From CBDHEY01 sp965262305 (GTDB lineage Bacteria; Pseudomonadota; Gammaproteobacteria; Pseudomonadales; Cellvibrionaceae), in the NCBI GenBank assembly GCA_965262305.1, contig CBDHEY010000004.1, positions 1,550,001-1,614,000 of the forward strand: 64,000 nucleotides of DNA, written 5' to 3'. The notes beneath the pieces were generated by a model. It ran no database searches. It saw nothing but the letters and a program-made list of their open reading frames with translations, and was not told the origin of the DNA. Each line of letters starts with the position of its first letter. The stretch's first letter is position 1. Shown here piece after piece: positions 35,841-44,976 of the stretch. A program made the position numbers and the translations under genes.

Positions 35841-37004
35841 TCAAACAGCTTTTTTACCGTATTTCTCTCGATATTTGCTAGGCGTGACACCAACTGTTTT
35901 TTTGAACAAGGTATTAAATGAAGACTTGCTTCTGAAGCCTACTGTTTCATATATGTGTTGTATCGAGTCATTGAAGTGGTCGGGAGACTTCAATAAACGT
36001 CTAGCTTCTTCAACCCGATAGTGATTAACAAAGTCAAAAAAGTTTTTCTCGTAGTATCTGTTAATAATTAACGAGAGTGTTTTCACTGGCATGTTTAGAT
36101 GATTTGCTAATTGCTCAACCGTAAGTCCCGCAGTGAGGTACAGACGATCTTTTTGCAGCTTTTCCGCAACTGAGTCAATTTCTTCTTTAGAGACTTGGTT
36201 TTCTTGAGACTCGTTAACTTGTGAAATTTTTGATTCTTCTTCAGACGCATCAATAATCATAACTTTTCTAGCTTGCATTAAGCTTGCAAAAATCACAAAA
36301 CTCACCATCCCCATTTCAAAGAAATTCTTTAAATGAGTAACAAACTGGGTCAATAGCCAAGATGCTCGATTGTAGAAAAATGGAGGCAGCAGTTCTAAAA
36401 ACCAAATTAAGAAGAATCCCGTTGCAAATACTCTTAACCAAACGAAATCGATGCTTTCAATGGTGCAAAACCTGTCTTTTAGCTTCTCCGAATAATGTTG
36501 CACGTAATACATGCATCTTACTCCATAGAAACATGAGACAAAAAAGCCTGCCACACCCATAAATACATAATTTCTCCAAAATACATATTCTAAAAAACCA
36601 CCAAAAGTTGGAACCGGGTTTAGAACAAATAAAAAAACGAAAATGCCTATTGGGGTATAGTCGTACCAATTGAATTTGTATGCGCTGTCAGTGATTGATC
36701 TTAGGTAATGAAAAAGCAGTGGGCCTTGAAGAAAAAATGGAAGAGTAAAAAAATCCATTTGATGTATAGTCAAATAATGGCTCATGACGCCATTGCCGAT
36801 ATGATTATAAAGCCAGAAGAAAGATAATTGCCCAAGACCGACGCTAGCCATGAATGCGGGTAATAAATAGTAACTTATTGATCTGTCTTTTCTGATCAGA
36901 ACGACAAATGCAAAAACCATTGCTTGCAAAAAAGTGACTAACAAAATCACATCATACGCATTGAAATATTGCGTATCCATGAATGTAAAAAAAGACATTA
37001 GCAT
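35841..37004 (-). CDS. membrane-anchored AraC-family transcription regulator
   Basis: 387 residues. The N-terminal half has about seven hydrophobic spans (residues 15-240). From about residue 275 comes an AraC DNA-binding domain with two helix-turn-helix units (LTVEQLANHLNMPVKTLSLIINR and IQHIYETVGFRSKSSFNTLFKK) and the ending GVTPSKYREKYG. A sensor in the membrane that binds DNA directly is the obvious inference. Its target genes are unknown; the convergent ParA gene is the nearest. No strong ribosome site. Confidence 0.87.
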   Translation of the reverse strand: MLMSFFTFMDTQYFNAYDVILLVTFLQAMVFAFVVLIRKDRSISYYLLPAFMASVGLGQLSFFWLYNHIGNGVMSHYLTIHQMDFFTLPFFLQGPLLFHYLRSITDSAYKFNWYDYTPIGIFVFLFVLNPVPTFGGFLEYVFWRNYVFMGVAGFFVSCFYGVRCMYYVQHYSEKLKDRFCTIESIDFVWLRVFATGFFLIWFLELLPPFFYNRASWLLTQFVTHLKNFFEMGMVSFVIFASLMQARKVMIIDASEEESKISQVNESQENQVSKEEIDSVAEKLQKDRLYLTAGLTVEQLANHLNMPVKTLSLIINRYYEKNFFDFVNHYRVEEARRLLKSPDHFNDSIQHIYETVGFRSKSSFNTLFKKTVGVTPSKYREKYGKKAV

Positions 37005-37198
37005 GAGGTAAACGACAGCCTGATTTTACGGCTTTATTCCACCACTATATTTGTTAAAAATCTTCGATAGCGGAATATGCCGAATTTATTATTAATATTC
37101 TTACACAATTATCTTGATTAACAGCAAAAGGTCAACCTCAATCCCAAATTTGTGACAAATTCCAGTAAGAAGTGCCTAATTTTGGCATTAAGGCCGCC

Positions 37199-38482
37199 CT
37201 ACCTATGGGGTGTCAATTCCAATCTTGCCTTTTTTTGGTTAATTTGGAATTCAAAATACCTCAACACATTCATACCAAGAAGGCCATGAGTGTCATCCGG
37301 TGACGGGTAGTCAAGCACCGTAACTTCCAAATCCGAAATTGTGTACTGTCCAATCTTAAAATTATCTAAACGATACACTTCCGCTCTAACTGCACCATTT
37401 GCAGTGTTAAAAATTGCTGAGCGTTCGTAATCAAAGTTTAATCTGTGTTCCATTTGATCATAAAACGCTTTTGTTACGGTTGTAATAGATGCTCCAGTAT
37501 CTAGTAAAAGTTGAGACTCGCTTCCGGATAGCGATACTGGAACGAGATAATGGCTTCCTCTAGGAATTAACTCAATGCTGCTCTCAAAAGCTTGCTTTGA
37601 GCGAGACTCGGGCAGGGCAGAGGCTGTTTCGGAACGTGACAGAAGCTGCTCTATTTTCGATTTCCAAAGCCCATCTTGCATTAGAACATAAGCTGTTTGC
37701 TTTGCGAAGTCATAGTTTCCCTGATCAAGATATAGTTTTACAAGTTCAAACCGATCTTCATGTTTTAGTAGTCCAGCCGTATTTACAAACTCGTAAAAAC
37801 CGCTCAATTCGAGTCCGGCAAACTCGTCTTTAAGTGCTTGGGCTGCTTGGTCCATGTATTCTCGATAGCTATGGTTATATTTGCCTTGGTCCGAGTCGTT
37901 AATCACATAGCTCTGGGTAAGTTGAAGGGTGTTAATACCTTCGTAAAAGCGACCGATTTTGCCCTGGTACTTCGCCAGCATAAGTAATATGTCTATATCA
38001 TTGTGAAAATCGGAAAGGTAAGTATTAGACAAGTCTTCAAATTGCGTATTCGTTTCGAATGATCGAGCAAGCGAGTCCGCCAAGTATTTTAATAGGATTT
38101 GTTTGAGCTGCTTGGCTTCTTTGGATGATGAACGGAAAATAGCCGAATACAGATCAATTGCTTCGCTATATTCTTGCGAAGCGAGCAAATTAGAAAATAT
38201 TTCATCAATCGCTGTTCGTTTTTCCGTACCTTTAATCGAATCACAAGAGATAATGTCATCGCATGAACAGGTTTCCGGTCTAAATAAGCTCTGTGGATGA
38301 GTTTCCGTCGCGTTTCGATTAATGCCTGAATTAACTAAGTTCTGATCTTCACAATGGGATTTAATTGATGATGAGATTTGCTGAGTTTGGGGGACAGAAT
38401 GACTTTGCCAATAATTAATTATGTAACCTAGCCCGAGGCCAATTATTAAATAAATTACCTGGCTAAATTTTATTCTTATCAT
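37199..38482 (-). CDS. retropepsin-like aspartic protease with N-terminal anchor
   Basis: 427 residues. One N-terminal hydrophobic segment (VIYLIIGLGLGYIINYW), a helical middle part that looks TPR-like, and a C-terminal retroviral-type pepsin domain with LLLDTGASITTVTKAF (catalytic Asp near residue 331) and HGLLGMNVLRYFEFQI (flap/ILG equivalent). Expected to act in the periplasm as a dimer. The substrate is unknown. It stands alone. Confidence 0.85.
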   Translation of the reverse strand: MIRIKFSQVIYLIIGLGLGYIINYWQSHSVPQTQQISSSIKSHCEDQNLVNSGINRNATETHPQSLFRPETCSCDDIISCDSIKGTEKRTAIDEIFSNLLASQEYSEAIDLYSAIFRSSSKEAKQLKQILLKYLADSLARSFETNTQFEDLSNTYLSDFHNDIDILLMLAKYQGKIGRFYEGINTLQLTQSYVINDSDQGKYNHSYREYMDQAAQALKDEFAGLELSGFYEFVNTAGLLKHEDRFELVKLYLDQGNYDFAKQTAYVLMQDGLWKSKIEQLLSRSETASALPESRSKQAFESSIELIPRGSHYLVPVSLSGSESQLLLDTGASITTVTKAFYDQMEHRLNFDYERSAIFNTANGAVRAEVYRLDNFKIGQYTISDLEVTVLDYPSPDDTHGLLGMNVLRYFEFQINQKKARLELTPHR

Positions 38483-38914
38483 TGAGTTTACAATTAATTC
38501 ATTATCATAACGGGGACTTCATAACTAGAATCAGTCGCGAGCATATATAATAGAGTTTCTGATTGAACAATGGTTTCATCGTATGATGCTAAATATAGTT
38601 TTAAGCCGGAAATGTTGTTCCTTTCTTTTTTTAGATGAATATCTGATTATTTTATAATATTTATTGTTAGAGTAGCATTGCGAGGAACGAACGGCTGTTA
38701 TAGCTTAATTTACTAAGAATAATATGATTTATATACTATTTTAAGGCTTGTTCACATTATTGTAATTAATTGTTATTTAAATCAATAGGTTATATTGGAT
38801 TTCATTTTTGACTTTGGTGTTTTTCTTGTGCAACGCGGTGCTCTAGCTGTACGTGTTCAATAGTTTTACTCGCTTAGTTAGAATGTACTTTCACTGTAAA
38901 GGAAGGGTAGTATC
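38483..38914. other. intergenic region between the divergent protease gene and egtB
   Basis: 432 AT-rich bases. I see no gene or clear operator. It must contain the promoters for both flanking genes; AAGGAAGGG just before 38915 is the egtB ribosome site. Confidence 0.4.
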
Positions 38915-40252
38915 TTGACCAATTCTTCTGTTGTTTCTCAAGTTATATTGGGAGAGGCGAGAGCCGAAGGTTCTGCCAGTCTCATAGAGCAGTTTTTGGC
39001 GGTTCGTAAGCAATCTATCATGTTGATAGAAAACCTGAACGCAGAGGATATGCAAGCGCAATCCATGCCTGACGCCAGTCCCATTAAATGGCATCTAGCA
39101 CACACGTCATGGTTTTTTGAAACGTTTATTTTGCAGCATCATTCACGAGAGTTTCGTTGGTATAACGAAAGTTTTTGTCACCTATTTAATTCTTACTATA
39201 ACAGTGTGGGTTCTAAATATTTTCGACCGCAACGTGGATTGCTTACTCGTCCTAGTCTGACAGAAATCTTAAATTATCGAGAATATATTGAAGAGAAAAT
39301 AGTTAACCTGTTAGAAAACCTAGGAGATGAAATTGGTTTTTTGACTGTTGTTGGATTACATCACGAGATGCAACATCAAGAGTTAATGCAAACGGATGTT
39401 TTGCATTTGTTATCTAATAACCCTCTATTTCCACAAGTACACCAAGAATCCTGGCTTACTGAAAACCTAGAGGCTTTGGAATCTTCTACAGCTCCAAAAG
39501 CGATACAAATGCAAAGATTTGAACCAGGTCTTATTGAAGTAGGAGCGAGTTCAGTTTCTTTAGATTCAAGCTTGGGCATTGATGATTTCCATTACGACTG
39601 CGAAAGCCCGAAGCATCCTGTTTATTTGTCTTCTTACGCCCTAAGCCACAACCTTGTCACAAATTCAGATTGGCTGAGTTTTATGGAAGATGGGGGCTAT
39701 TCCAATAGTCTACTTTGGCTGTCAGATGGATGGGATCAATGCCAAAAATCTCATTGGAGTAGTCCACTTTACTGGCATAAAAAAGAAGGGGTATGGCATC
39801 AATTTGGATTAGACGGGTTAAGGCCTGTTCGAAAAGATGCTCCCGTTTGTCATATAAGTTATTATGAAGCAGATGCTTTCGCGCGTTGGGCGGGAAAACG
39901 GTTGCCGAGTGAGCATGAGTTGGAGTTTGCCAGTCAAGGAATTGAACGCAAAGGTAATTTTTTAGAGAGTAAGATCTGGCGGCCCATGCCATGTGTTGGC
40001 AGCGAAAAAGTTTCTCAGTTGTATGGTGATGTTTGGGAATGGACCCATAGCCCATTTATGCCATACCCTGGCTTTGCGCCAGAGTTAGGTGCTTTGGGTG
40101 AATATAATGGAAAGTTTATGGCCAATCAGTATGTTTTGAAAGGTGGTTCCTGTGCGACTCCCGAAAATCAAATGCGTGCAACATATCGAAACTTTTTTTA
40201 TCCACATCAACGTTGGCAATATTCAGGATTGCGCTTGGCGGAGGACATTTAA
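38915..40252 (+). CDS. egtB: ergothioneine biosynthesis sulfoxide synthase
   Basis: Non-haem iron enzyme that joins hercynine to a thiol via sulfoxide. In 445 residues an N-terminal DinB-like domain supplies iron ligands HLAHTSWFF (near 51) and HHEMQHQELM (near 150), followed by a formylglycine-enzyme-type domain from about 200 ending VLKGGSCATP and NFFYPHQRWQYSGLRLA. Start is TTG seven bases after AAGGAAGGG. The next gene starts right after its stop. Ovothiol synthase OvoA is a relative, but the separate EgtD partner favours ergothioneine. Confidence 0.92.
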   Translation: MTNSSVVSQVILGEARAEGSASLIEQFLAVRKQSIMLIENLNAEDMQAQSMPDASPIKWHLAHTSWFFETFILQHHSREFRWYNESFCHLFNSYYNSVGSKYFRPQRGLLTRPSLTEILNYREYIEEKIVNLLENLGDEIGFLTVVGLHHEMQHQELMQTDVLHLLSNNPLFPQVHQESWLTENLEALESSTAPKAIQMQRFEPGLIEVGASSVSLDSSLGIDDFHYDCESPKHPVYLSSYALSHNLVTNSDWLSFMEDGGYSNSLLWLSDGWDQCQKSHWSSPLYWHKKEGVWHQFGLDGLRPVRKDAPVCHISYYEADAFARWAGKRLPSEHELEFASQGIERKGNFLESKIWRPMPCVGSEKVSQLYGDVWEWTHSPFMPYPGFAPELGALGEYNGKFMANQYVLKGGSCATPENQMRATYRNFFYPHQRWQYSGLRLAEDI

Positions 40253-41233
40253 ATGGAACTGGTTTTAGCAAAAAACAATATACAAAATAAAAACACTCAC
40301 AGATCAGAATCCGCGTTTCATGATTTATTTATCTCTGATGTTATCTCGGGTTTAACTAAAGAAAATAAAAGTTTACCTCCTAAGTACTTCTACGATGATA
40401 TTGGATCACAATATTTTGATGAAATTTGTGATCTTGAGGAATACTATCCGTATCAGACTGAGCTAAATCTATTGCAAGAAGTCGCTTCAGATCTATCGAG
40501 TGTTTTAAAAGATGATATTGCTATTGTTGAATTTGGGGCGGGTTCACTGCAAAAGATTCAACCGCTATTTGATCAAGTTGATGCGATTAAACGGTACTTT
40601 CCAATTGATATTTCTGGCGATTTCTTAAAGGATTCGATCGAGCATTTACAAAAAACTTTCCCTGCAGTAGAAATGCAAGCAATTGTTGCCGATTTTACTC
40701 ATAGCGTTGCTTTACCGGAAGTTAAAGAAAGAAAGTTGGGGTTTTTCCCAGGTTCAACAATTGGTAATTTTTTGCCTGAGCAAGCTTTGGACTTTTTAGA
40801 ATCATGTCGTAAAACTCTTGGACAGGGCGCAAGACTTCTTATTGGTGTTGATACAAAAAAATCTCCAGAAGTTTTGCATCGTGCATATAACGATCGTAAT
40901 GGCATCACCAAAAAATTTAATCTTAATATCTTAGAACGAATTAATCGTGAACTAGATGGAAATATCGATGTAGACGCTTTTGAGCATTATGCTTTTTATA
41001 ATGCAAATAAAGGTTGTATTGAAATGCATTTAGTGAGCAATAAAAACCAGTCGTTATCGATCAGTGGTGTCGACATTAATTTTTCAGATGGTGAATCTAT
41101 TCATACAGAGAGTTCATATAAATACACTGAGCAGGAGTTTTCTGAGCTAGCTAATAATGCTGGTTGGCTCGTCGAAGAAACTTGGATTGCAAAAGATCGT
41201 ATGTTTTCAACATACTTACTTCACAACGTGTGA
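40253..41233 (+). CDS. egtD: L-histidine N-alpha-methyltransferase
   Basis: SAM-dependent enzyme that trimethylates histidine to hercynine, first step of ergothioneine synthesis. The 326-residue protein has the SAM site VEFGAGSLQKIQPL near residue 90, FFPGSTIGNF (histidine-binding Asn) and HTESSYKYT (Glu/Ser that bind the imidazole). Starts immediately after the egtB stop with no gap. The end overlaps the next gene by 4 bases. Confidence 0.95.
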   Translation: MELVLAKNNIQNKNTHRSESAFHDLFISDVISGLTKENKSLPPKYFYDDIGSQYFDEICDLEEYYPYQTELNLLQEVASDLSSVLKDDIAIVEFGAGSLQKIQPLFDQVDAIKRYFPIDISGDFLKDSIEHLQKTFPAVEMQAIVADFTHSVALPEVKERKLGFFPGSTIGNFLPEQALDFLESCRKTLGQGARLLIGVDTKKSPEVLHRAYNDRNGITKKFNLNILERINRELDGNIDVDAFEHYAFYNANKGCIEMHLVSNKNQSLSISGVDINFSDGESIHTESSYKYTEQEFSELANNAGWLVEETWIAKDRMFSTYLLHNV

Positions 41234-42057
41234 TAACTCATCCCGACTCTGCACGTGTAGAGGAGTTTTTTGTCAACTGTTTTGTGGGCGAAAGTGACCT
41301 AGTCGACCGACCTCTTTTGGGAAATCAACATAGAGTAGTTGTTTTTACTGAAAGTTCCAGCTCTTTTGAACAATTAATTCAAGGTATTTGCCACCAATCT
41401 AAGCAAGAAAATTCTTTAATACATGTCATAGTCTTAGTTGTCGATTCTTCTGTATCTGCTCGATTTTTTTTTAATGGTTATGAAATTTCTCGCTGCGGAT
41501 CCGGTGCGTTGGCAGCTACTCGAGCGGTCTATGAGATTCATGGGGTTGAGAAATTCTGCATTAAAACATCATGTCAGTTGTTGGAGGTTGGGATTGACGA
41601 AGAGTGTTTTTGCTTTGTGAAATCGATGAATTTAAATTATTTTAATGTGAAGCATTTGAAAGCTTGGAAGCGCGTGGTAGGTAGCAAGCTGGTTGACCAG
41701 TTTTTTATTGGTGACGCATCTGACTATTGCGCACTGGTCCTACCTGATTTTGATTCTCTAGTACGTAGTCAACCAAAACTTAATTTACTAAAACTTGTCT
41801 CTCGTCGTGCTCTAATTTTAACAACTCCAGGTTATGGGGGAATCGATTACGGTATTCGATATTTTGCACCGCAATATGGAAATAATGAAGATGCTGCTAC
41901 AGGTTCTGCAAATATTCAAATTGCAAAATATTGGCAAGATTTTTATAAGAAAGAAACCGTTGTTGGTCAACAGTTTTCGTATCGCGGTGGCTTATTTAAA
42001 GTGACTATAAACAGCCGTCATCAGTGGTTGTTTGGAAAAACTTCAATTTCAGGATAA
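41230..42057 (+). CDS. PhzF-like isomerase-fold protein in the egt operon
   Basis: 275 residues from GTG at 41230, which overlaps the egtD stop as GTGA; a longer in-frame opening inside egtD is unsupported. The PhzF/DapF-type fold is seen in LLGNQHRVVVF near residue 28, SRCGSGALAATRAVYE near 90 and YFAPQYGNNEDAATGSANIQIAKYW near 220. The usual PhzF CGHAT motif is CGSGA here, so the histidine is missing, while a Glu (QENSL) sits where the catalytic Glu would. The protein may isomerise a different substrate. Its tight coupling to egtBD suggests a role in thiohistidine metabolism, which is inference. Confidence 0.75.
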   Translation: MITHPDSARVEEFFVNCFVGESDLVDRPLLGNQHRVVVFTESSSSFEQLIQGICHQSKQENSLIHVIVLVVDSSVSARFFFNGYEISRCGSGALAATRAVYEIHGVEKFCIKTSCQLLEVGIDEECFCFVKSMNLNYFNVKHLKAWKRVVGSKLVDQFFIGDASDYCALVLPDFDSLVRSQPKLNLLKLVSRRALILTTPGYGGIDYGIRYFAPQYGNNEDAATGSANIQIAKYWQDFYKKETVVGQQFSYRGGLFKVTINSRHQWLFGKTSISG

Positions 42058-42061
42058 TTTT

Positions 42062-42943
42062 ATGAATTGGGATACTATTAAATTATTCTTAGCGTTACAT
42101 CGAAACGGATCTGCTCGTTCTGTTGCGGAAAATCATGATCTTAGTCCTTCGACAGTTACAAGACGAATCACAGATCTTGAAAATAACTTGGGTGTTAAAT
42201 TATTTAATCGCCTTACATCTGGCTTTCAGTTGACAGAATCAGGGCATGATCTTTTGCATATTGCATTGAGAATGGAGAATGATGCATACGAAATTGAGCG
42301 AAAGCTTTACGCTAAAAAAACGGTAATGCAAGGAAGTATTCGTCTTACAATCCCTTATCATTTGATCACTACGCACTTTATGGTGTGCATTAAAGAGTTT
42401 TCGGAAATCCACCCAAAGTTAGAGATTGAAGTTATTCCCAGCTGGGAGAAATTTAGTTTAGATCGAGGTGAGGCCGATATTGCTATTCGGATAATGTTGA
42501 AAGGGGGTAAACCTCCACAAGATCTCATTGGAACCAAGTTGGCGAACATCTACAGCGGTGTTTATGCTTCCAAAAATTATGTTGTGGAGCACGATTTAAA
42601 CAATCCAAATAATGCGAACTATATCGGATGGGAAAACGAGGTGCCGTTTCCAGATTGGGTGGTAAATAGTAGTTTTCCTCATCTACCGGCAAAACATAAG
42701 CTGAATGATCCACTCATGCAAGTTTATGCTGTGAAAGCTGGAGTTGGTTTGGGTATGTTACCTTGTTTTTTATGCGATCAAGATGATGATTTAGTTCGTG
42801 TGCCCAAGGATATAAAGTGGCATCGATTCGATATTTGGTTGTTGTCTCACCCAGACCTTAGAGACACCGCTCGGTTTCGCGAGCTGCGTAAATTTATCAA
42901 AGAATATTTCGAAAATACGCGGTCGACTTGGGAAGGTGATTGA
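42062..42943 (+). CDS. LysR-family transcription regulator
   Basis: 293 residues from ATG at 42062, eight bases after AGGA. N-terminal winged helix with SARSVAENHDLSPSTVTRRITDLENNLGVKLFNR, then a LysR substrate-binding domain (IRLTIPYHLITTHFM on). It follows the PhzF-like gene by 4 bases in the same direction, unlike most LysR genes which are divergent from their target, so it may control the egt run from within. Inducer unknown. Confidence 0.9.
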   Translation: MNWDTIKLFLALHRNGSARSVAENHDLSPSTVTRRITDLENNLGVKLFNRLTSGFQLTESGHDLLHIALRMENDAYEIERKLYAKKTVMQGSIRLTIPYHLITTHFMVCIKEFSEIHPKLEIEVIPSWEKFSLDRGEADIAIRIMLKGGKPPQDLIGTKLANIYSGVYASKNYVVEHDLNNPNNANYIGWENEVPFPDWVVNSSFPHLPAKHKLNDPLMQVYAVKAGVGLGMLPCFLCDQDDDLVRVPKDIKWHRFDIWLLSHPDLRDTARFRELRKFIKEYFENTRSTWEGD

Positions 42944-42972
42944 TTTTTATTAGATTATTGATAGGTTTTCAT

Positions 42973-43587
42973 ATGTTTTTTATTTTTAGAGTCTTTGCCA
43001 TACTTTTTTTTCTGCTTTTAGCTGGGTGTGCCGAGCTTATACAACCTAATTTAAAGACGGATATTGCCGAGTTTAAAAAAGGTGAATATGTATTAGATAA
43101 GGATCACGCAGCTTTGCTATTTAAAGTTGAGCATATGGGGTTTTCAAAATTTGTTGGGCGCTTTAATCAGTTTGATGCTGAATTAAACTTTAACCCTGAC
43201 GATCTTGACAGTGCGTTCATGAATGCAAAAATCGATATGAAGAGTCTATCGATTCCAGATGAAGTTTTTGCAAATGAAATAATGGGTAAGAGTTGGTTGG
43301 ATTCAGAGCGATTTCCCTATGCATCATATAGAACGATACGAGTTGCGTCCCATTCTAAAACTACAATAGAGTTTGAAGGTGAATTAACATTTTTGGGATT
43401 AACTAAGCCCGTACCTTTATTCGTAACATTTAATGGCGCGGCAAGAAATATGTTAACGCAAAAATACACTATGGGTTTCAGTGCTGTAGCCCAGTTTAAT
43501 CGTTCTGAATTTGGTTTGGATAAATATATCCCACTGGTTGGGGATGAAATAGAAATCGAAGTTTATGCGGAGTTCCAAAAGCAATAG
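42973..43587 (+). CDS. YceI-family lipoprotein
   Basis: About 204 residues with a lipoprotein signal (FFLLLAGC) and a YceI lipocalin-like barrel: GEYVLDKDHAALLFKVEHMGFSKFVGRF, then MNAKIDMKSL, FEGELTFLGLTKPV and a final FNRSEFGLDKYIPLVGDEIEIEV. The family binds isoprenoid or amphiphilic ligands in the periplasm. ATG at 42973 is chosen as the start of the signal; TTG at 42940, overlapping the LysR stop, is in frame but less likely. Last gene of the egtB-to-yceI run. Confidence 0.87.
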   Translation: MFFIFRVFAILFFLLLAGCAELIQPNLKTDIAEFKKGEYVLDKDHAALLFKVEHMGFSKFVGRFNQFDAELNFNPDDLDSAFMNAKIDMKSLSIPDEVFANEIMGKSWLDSERFPYASYRTIRVASHSKTTIEFEGELTFLGLTKPVPLFVTFNGAARNMLTQKYTMGFSAVAQFNRSEFGLDKYIPLVGDEIEIEVYAEFQKQ

Positions 43588-43611
43588 CTAATATTTGAAG
43601 AGGAGGCTTAT

Positions 43612-44322
43612 TTAAGCCACATTCCCTGTTGTTCTCACACGCTTAGAGCCTTTAACTGGTTTCTGTTTTTTAGCACTGGCTCGGCGTTTTAACTCTGCAT
43701 CTATAGAATTTTTTGCAGCGATTAAAAAGCCTGTTACTATGAATGCGCCAGGTGGCAAAATCATTACGAGAAATCCTTTGTAGTTCTCGCCAAACACTTC
43801 GATTGTCCAAGAGTTTGCTAGGCTTCCAAATAATAAATGCATATTATCAAAGAGTGTACCTGAGCCTATGAGCTCTCTAATCGCTCCTAAAACAATTAAG
43901 ACGAGCATAAAACCTAAACCCATCATAAGGCCATCAAGGGCTGAAGGGATTATTTTATTTTTACTGGCGAAAGCGTCGGCCCTGCCTAAAATAGCGCAGT
44001 TAGTAACGATCAAAGGAATAAAAATACCCAAAATTTGATAAAGCTCATATGTAAAAGCTTGCATTAAAAGCTCTATGCACGTTGTGAAAGAGGCTATTAT
44101 CATGACAAATGCGGGTAGTTTTACAGCATCACTGACGGCATTTCTTATTAGAGAAACCGATACATTTGAACCGACAAGTACAACAAGTGTTGCTAATCCC
44201 AAACCGATAGCGTTCACAACTGATGCGGTTACCGCTAATAACGGACATAGGCCGAGAAGTTGTACTAGAGCCGGGTTATTCTTCCATAGTCCATTTAGTG
44301 TAATTTCGTTAAAACTATTCAT
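43612..44322 (-). CDS. rnfE: Rnf/Rsx electron transport complex subunit E
   Basis: Integral membrane subunit of 236 residues with six spans. LLGLCPLLAVTASVVNAIG near residue 25 and FIPLIVTNCAILGRADAFA near residue 105 are the paired Cys-containing half-motifs shared with RnfA. The basic C-terminal tail is family-like. Last of the rnfDGE piece; an nth gene, which often follows, is not here. Confidence 0.95.
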   Translation of the reverse strand: MNSFNEITLNGLWKNNPALVQLLGLCPLLAVTASVVNAIGLGLATLVVLVGSNVSVSLIRNAVSDAVKLPAFVMIIASFTTCIELLMQAFTYELYQILGIFIPLIVTNCAILGRADAFASKNKIIPSALDGLMMGLGFMLVLIVLGAIRELIGSGTLFDNMHLLFGSLANSWTIEVFGENYKGFLVMILPPGAFIVTGFLIAAKNSIDAELKRRASAKKQKPVKGSKRVRTTGNVA

Positions 44323-44337
44323 AAGGTGTATAAAAGA

Positions 44338-44976
44338 CTACATAGGTTTTTGTGTGTTTTCGTCAATGCTTGATAGTTTTGATTCCGAAAATAACTCAAG
44401 CGTTTTTTTTACTTGATTCACTACCGCGCGGGGAGTGATTGTAGCGCCCGTGAATTGGTCAAATTCACCGCCATCTTTTTTGACCTTCCAGTTTTCTACG
44501 ATTGGGTTTGTTAGCGATTTGTCATTAAAGCTGAGAATCCAATCATTTTTATTTAAGTCTATTTTGTCACCTAGCCCAGGCGTCTCTTTATGAGATAGAG
44601 CTCGAACACCGGCAATGCTTCCATCAATCATTATTCCGATTATCAGTTTAATTTTGCCACTGTATCCATCTGGCGCAATGGAGGGAACTATAATCGCCTT
44701 CAATTGACCTTTATATTTTGCTAGGTGTATTGCTTCATTTTCCGTTAAATTTAACACGTGACGATCATTGTCTGTAAGTTGCATAGTATCGCTTAACAAA
44801 TCGTTATCGTGCATTTCTGGAGGAATAATTTCACTTAGTGCTTTTTGCGCTGCCTTCCTTTCTGCTGCGGCAATCTTTTCTCTAGTCACACCCTCAGTAG
44901 TGGCAAGAATTGAGGCTGTAACTATGGCGAATATGCCAAGAATTAAGCTGTTTTTACTAATAGATTTGCCGAGCAC
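44338..44976 (-). CDS. rnfG: Rnf/Rsx electron transport complex subunit G
   Basis: Membrane-anchored flavoprotein of 212 residues. One N-terminal span, then the FMN-binding domain in which FTGATITPRAVV near residue 175 carries the threonine for covalent FMN. It starts with GTG directly after the rnfD stop. Confidence 0.95.
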   Translation of the reverse strand: MLGKSISKNSLILGIFAIVTASILATTEGVTREKIAAAERKAAQKALSEIIPPEMHDNDLLSDTMQLTDNDRHVLNLTENEAIHLAKYKGQLKAIIVPSIAPDGYSGKIKLIIGIMIDGSIAGVRALSHKETPGLGDKIDLNKNDWILSFNDKSLTNPIVENWKVKKDGGEFDQFTGATITPRAVVNQVKKTLELFSESKLSSIDENTQKPM

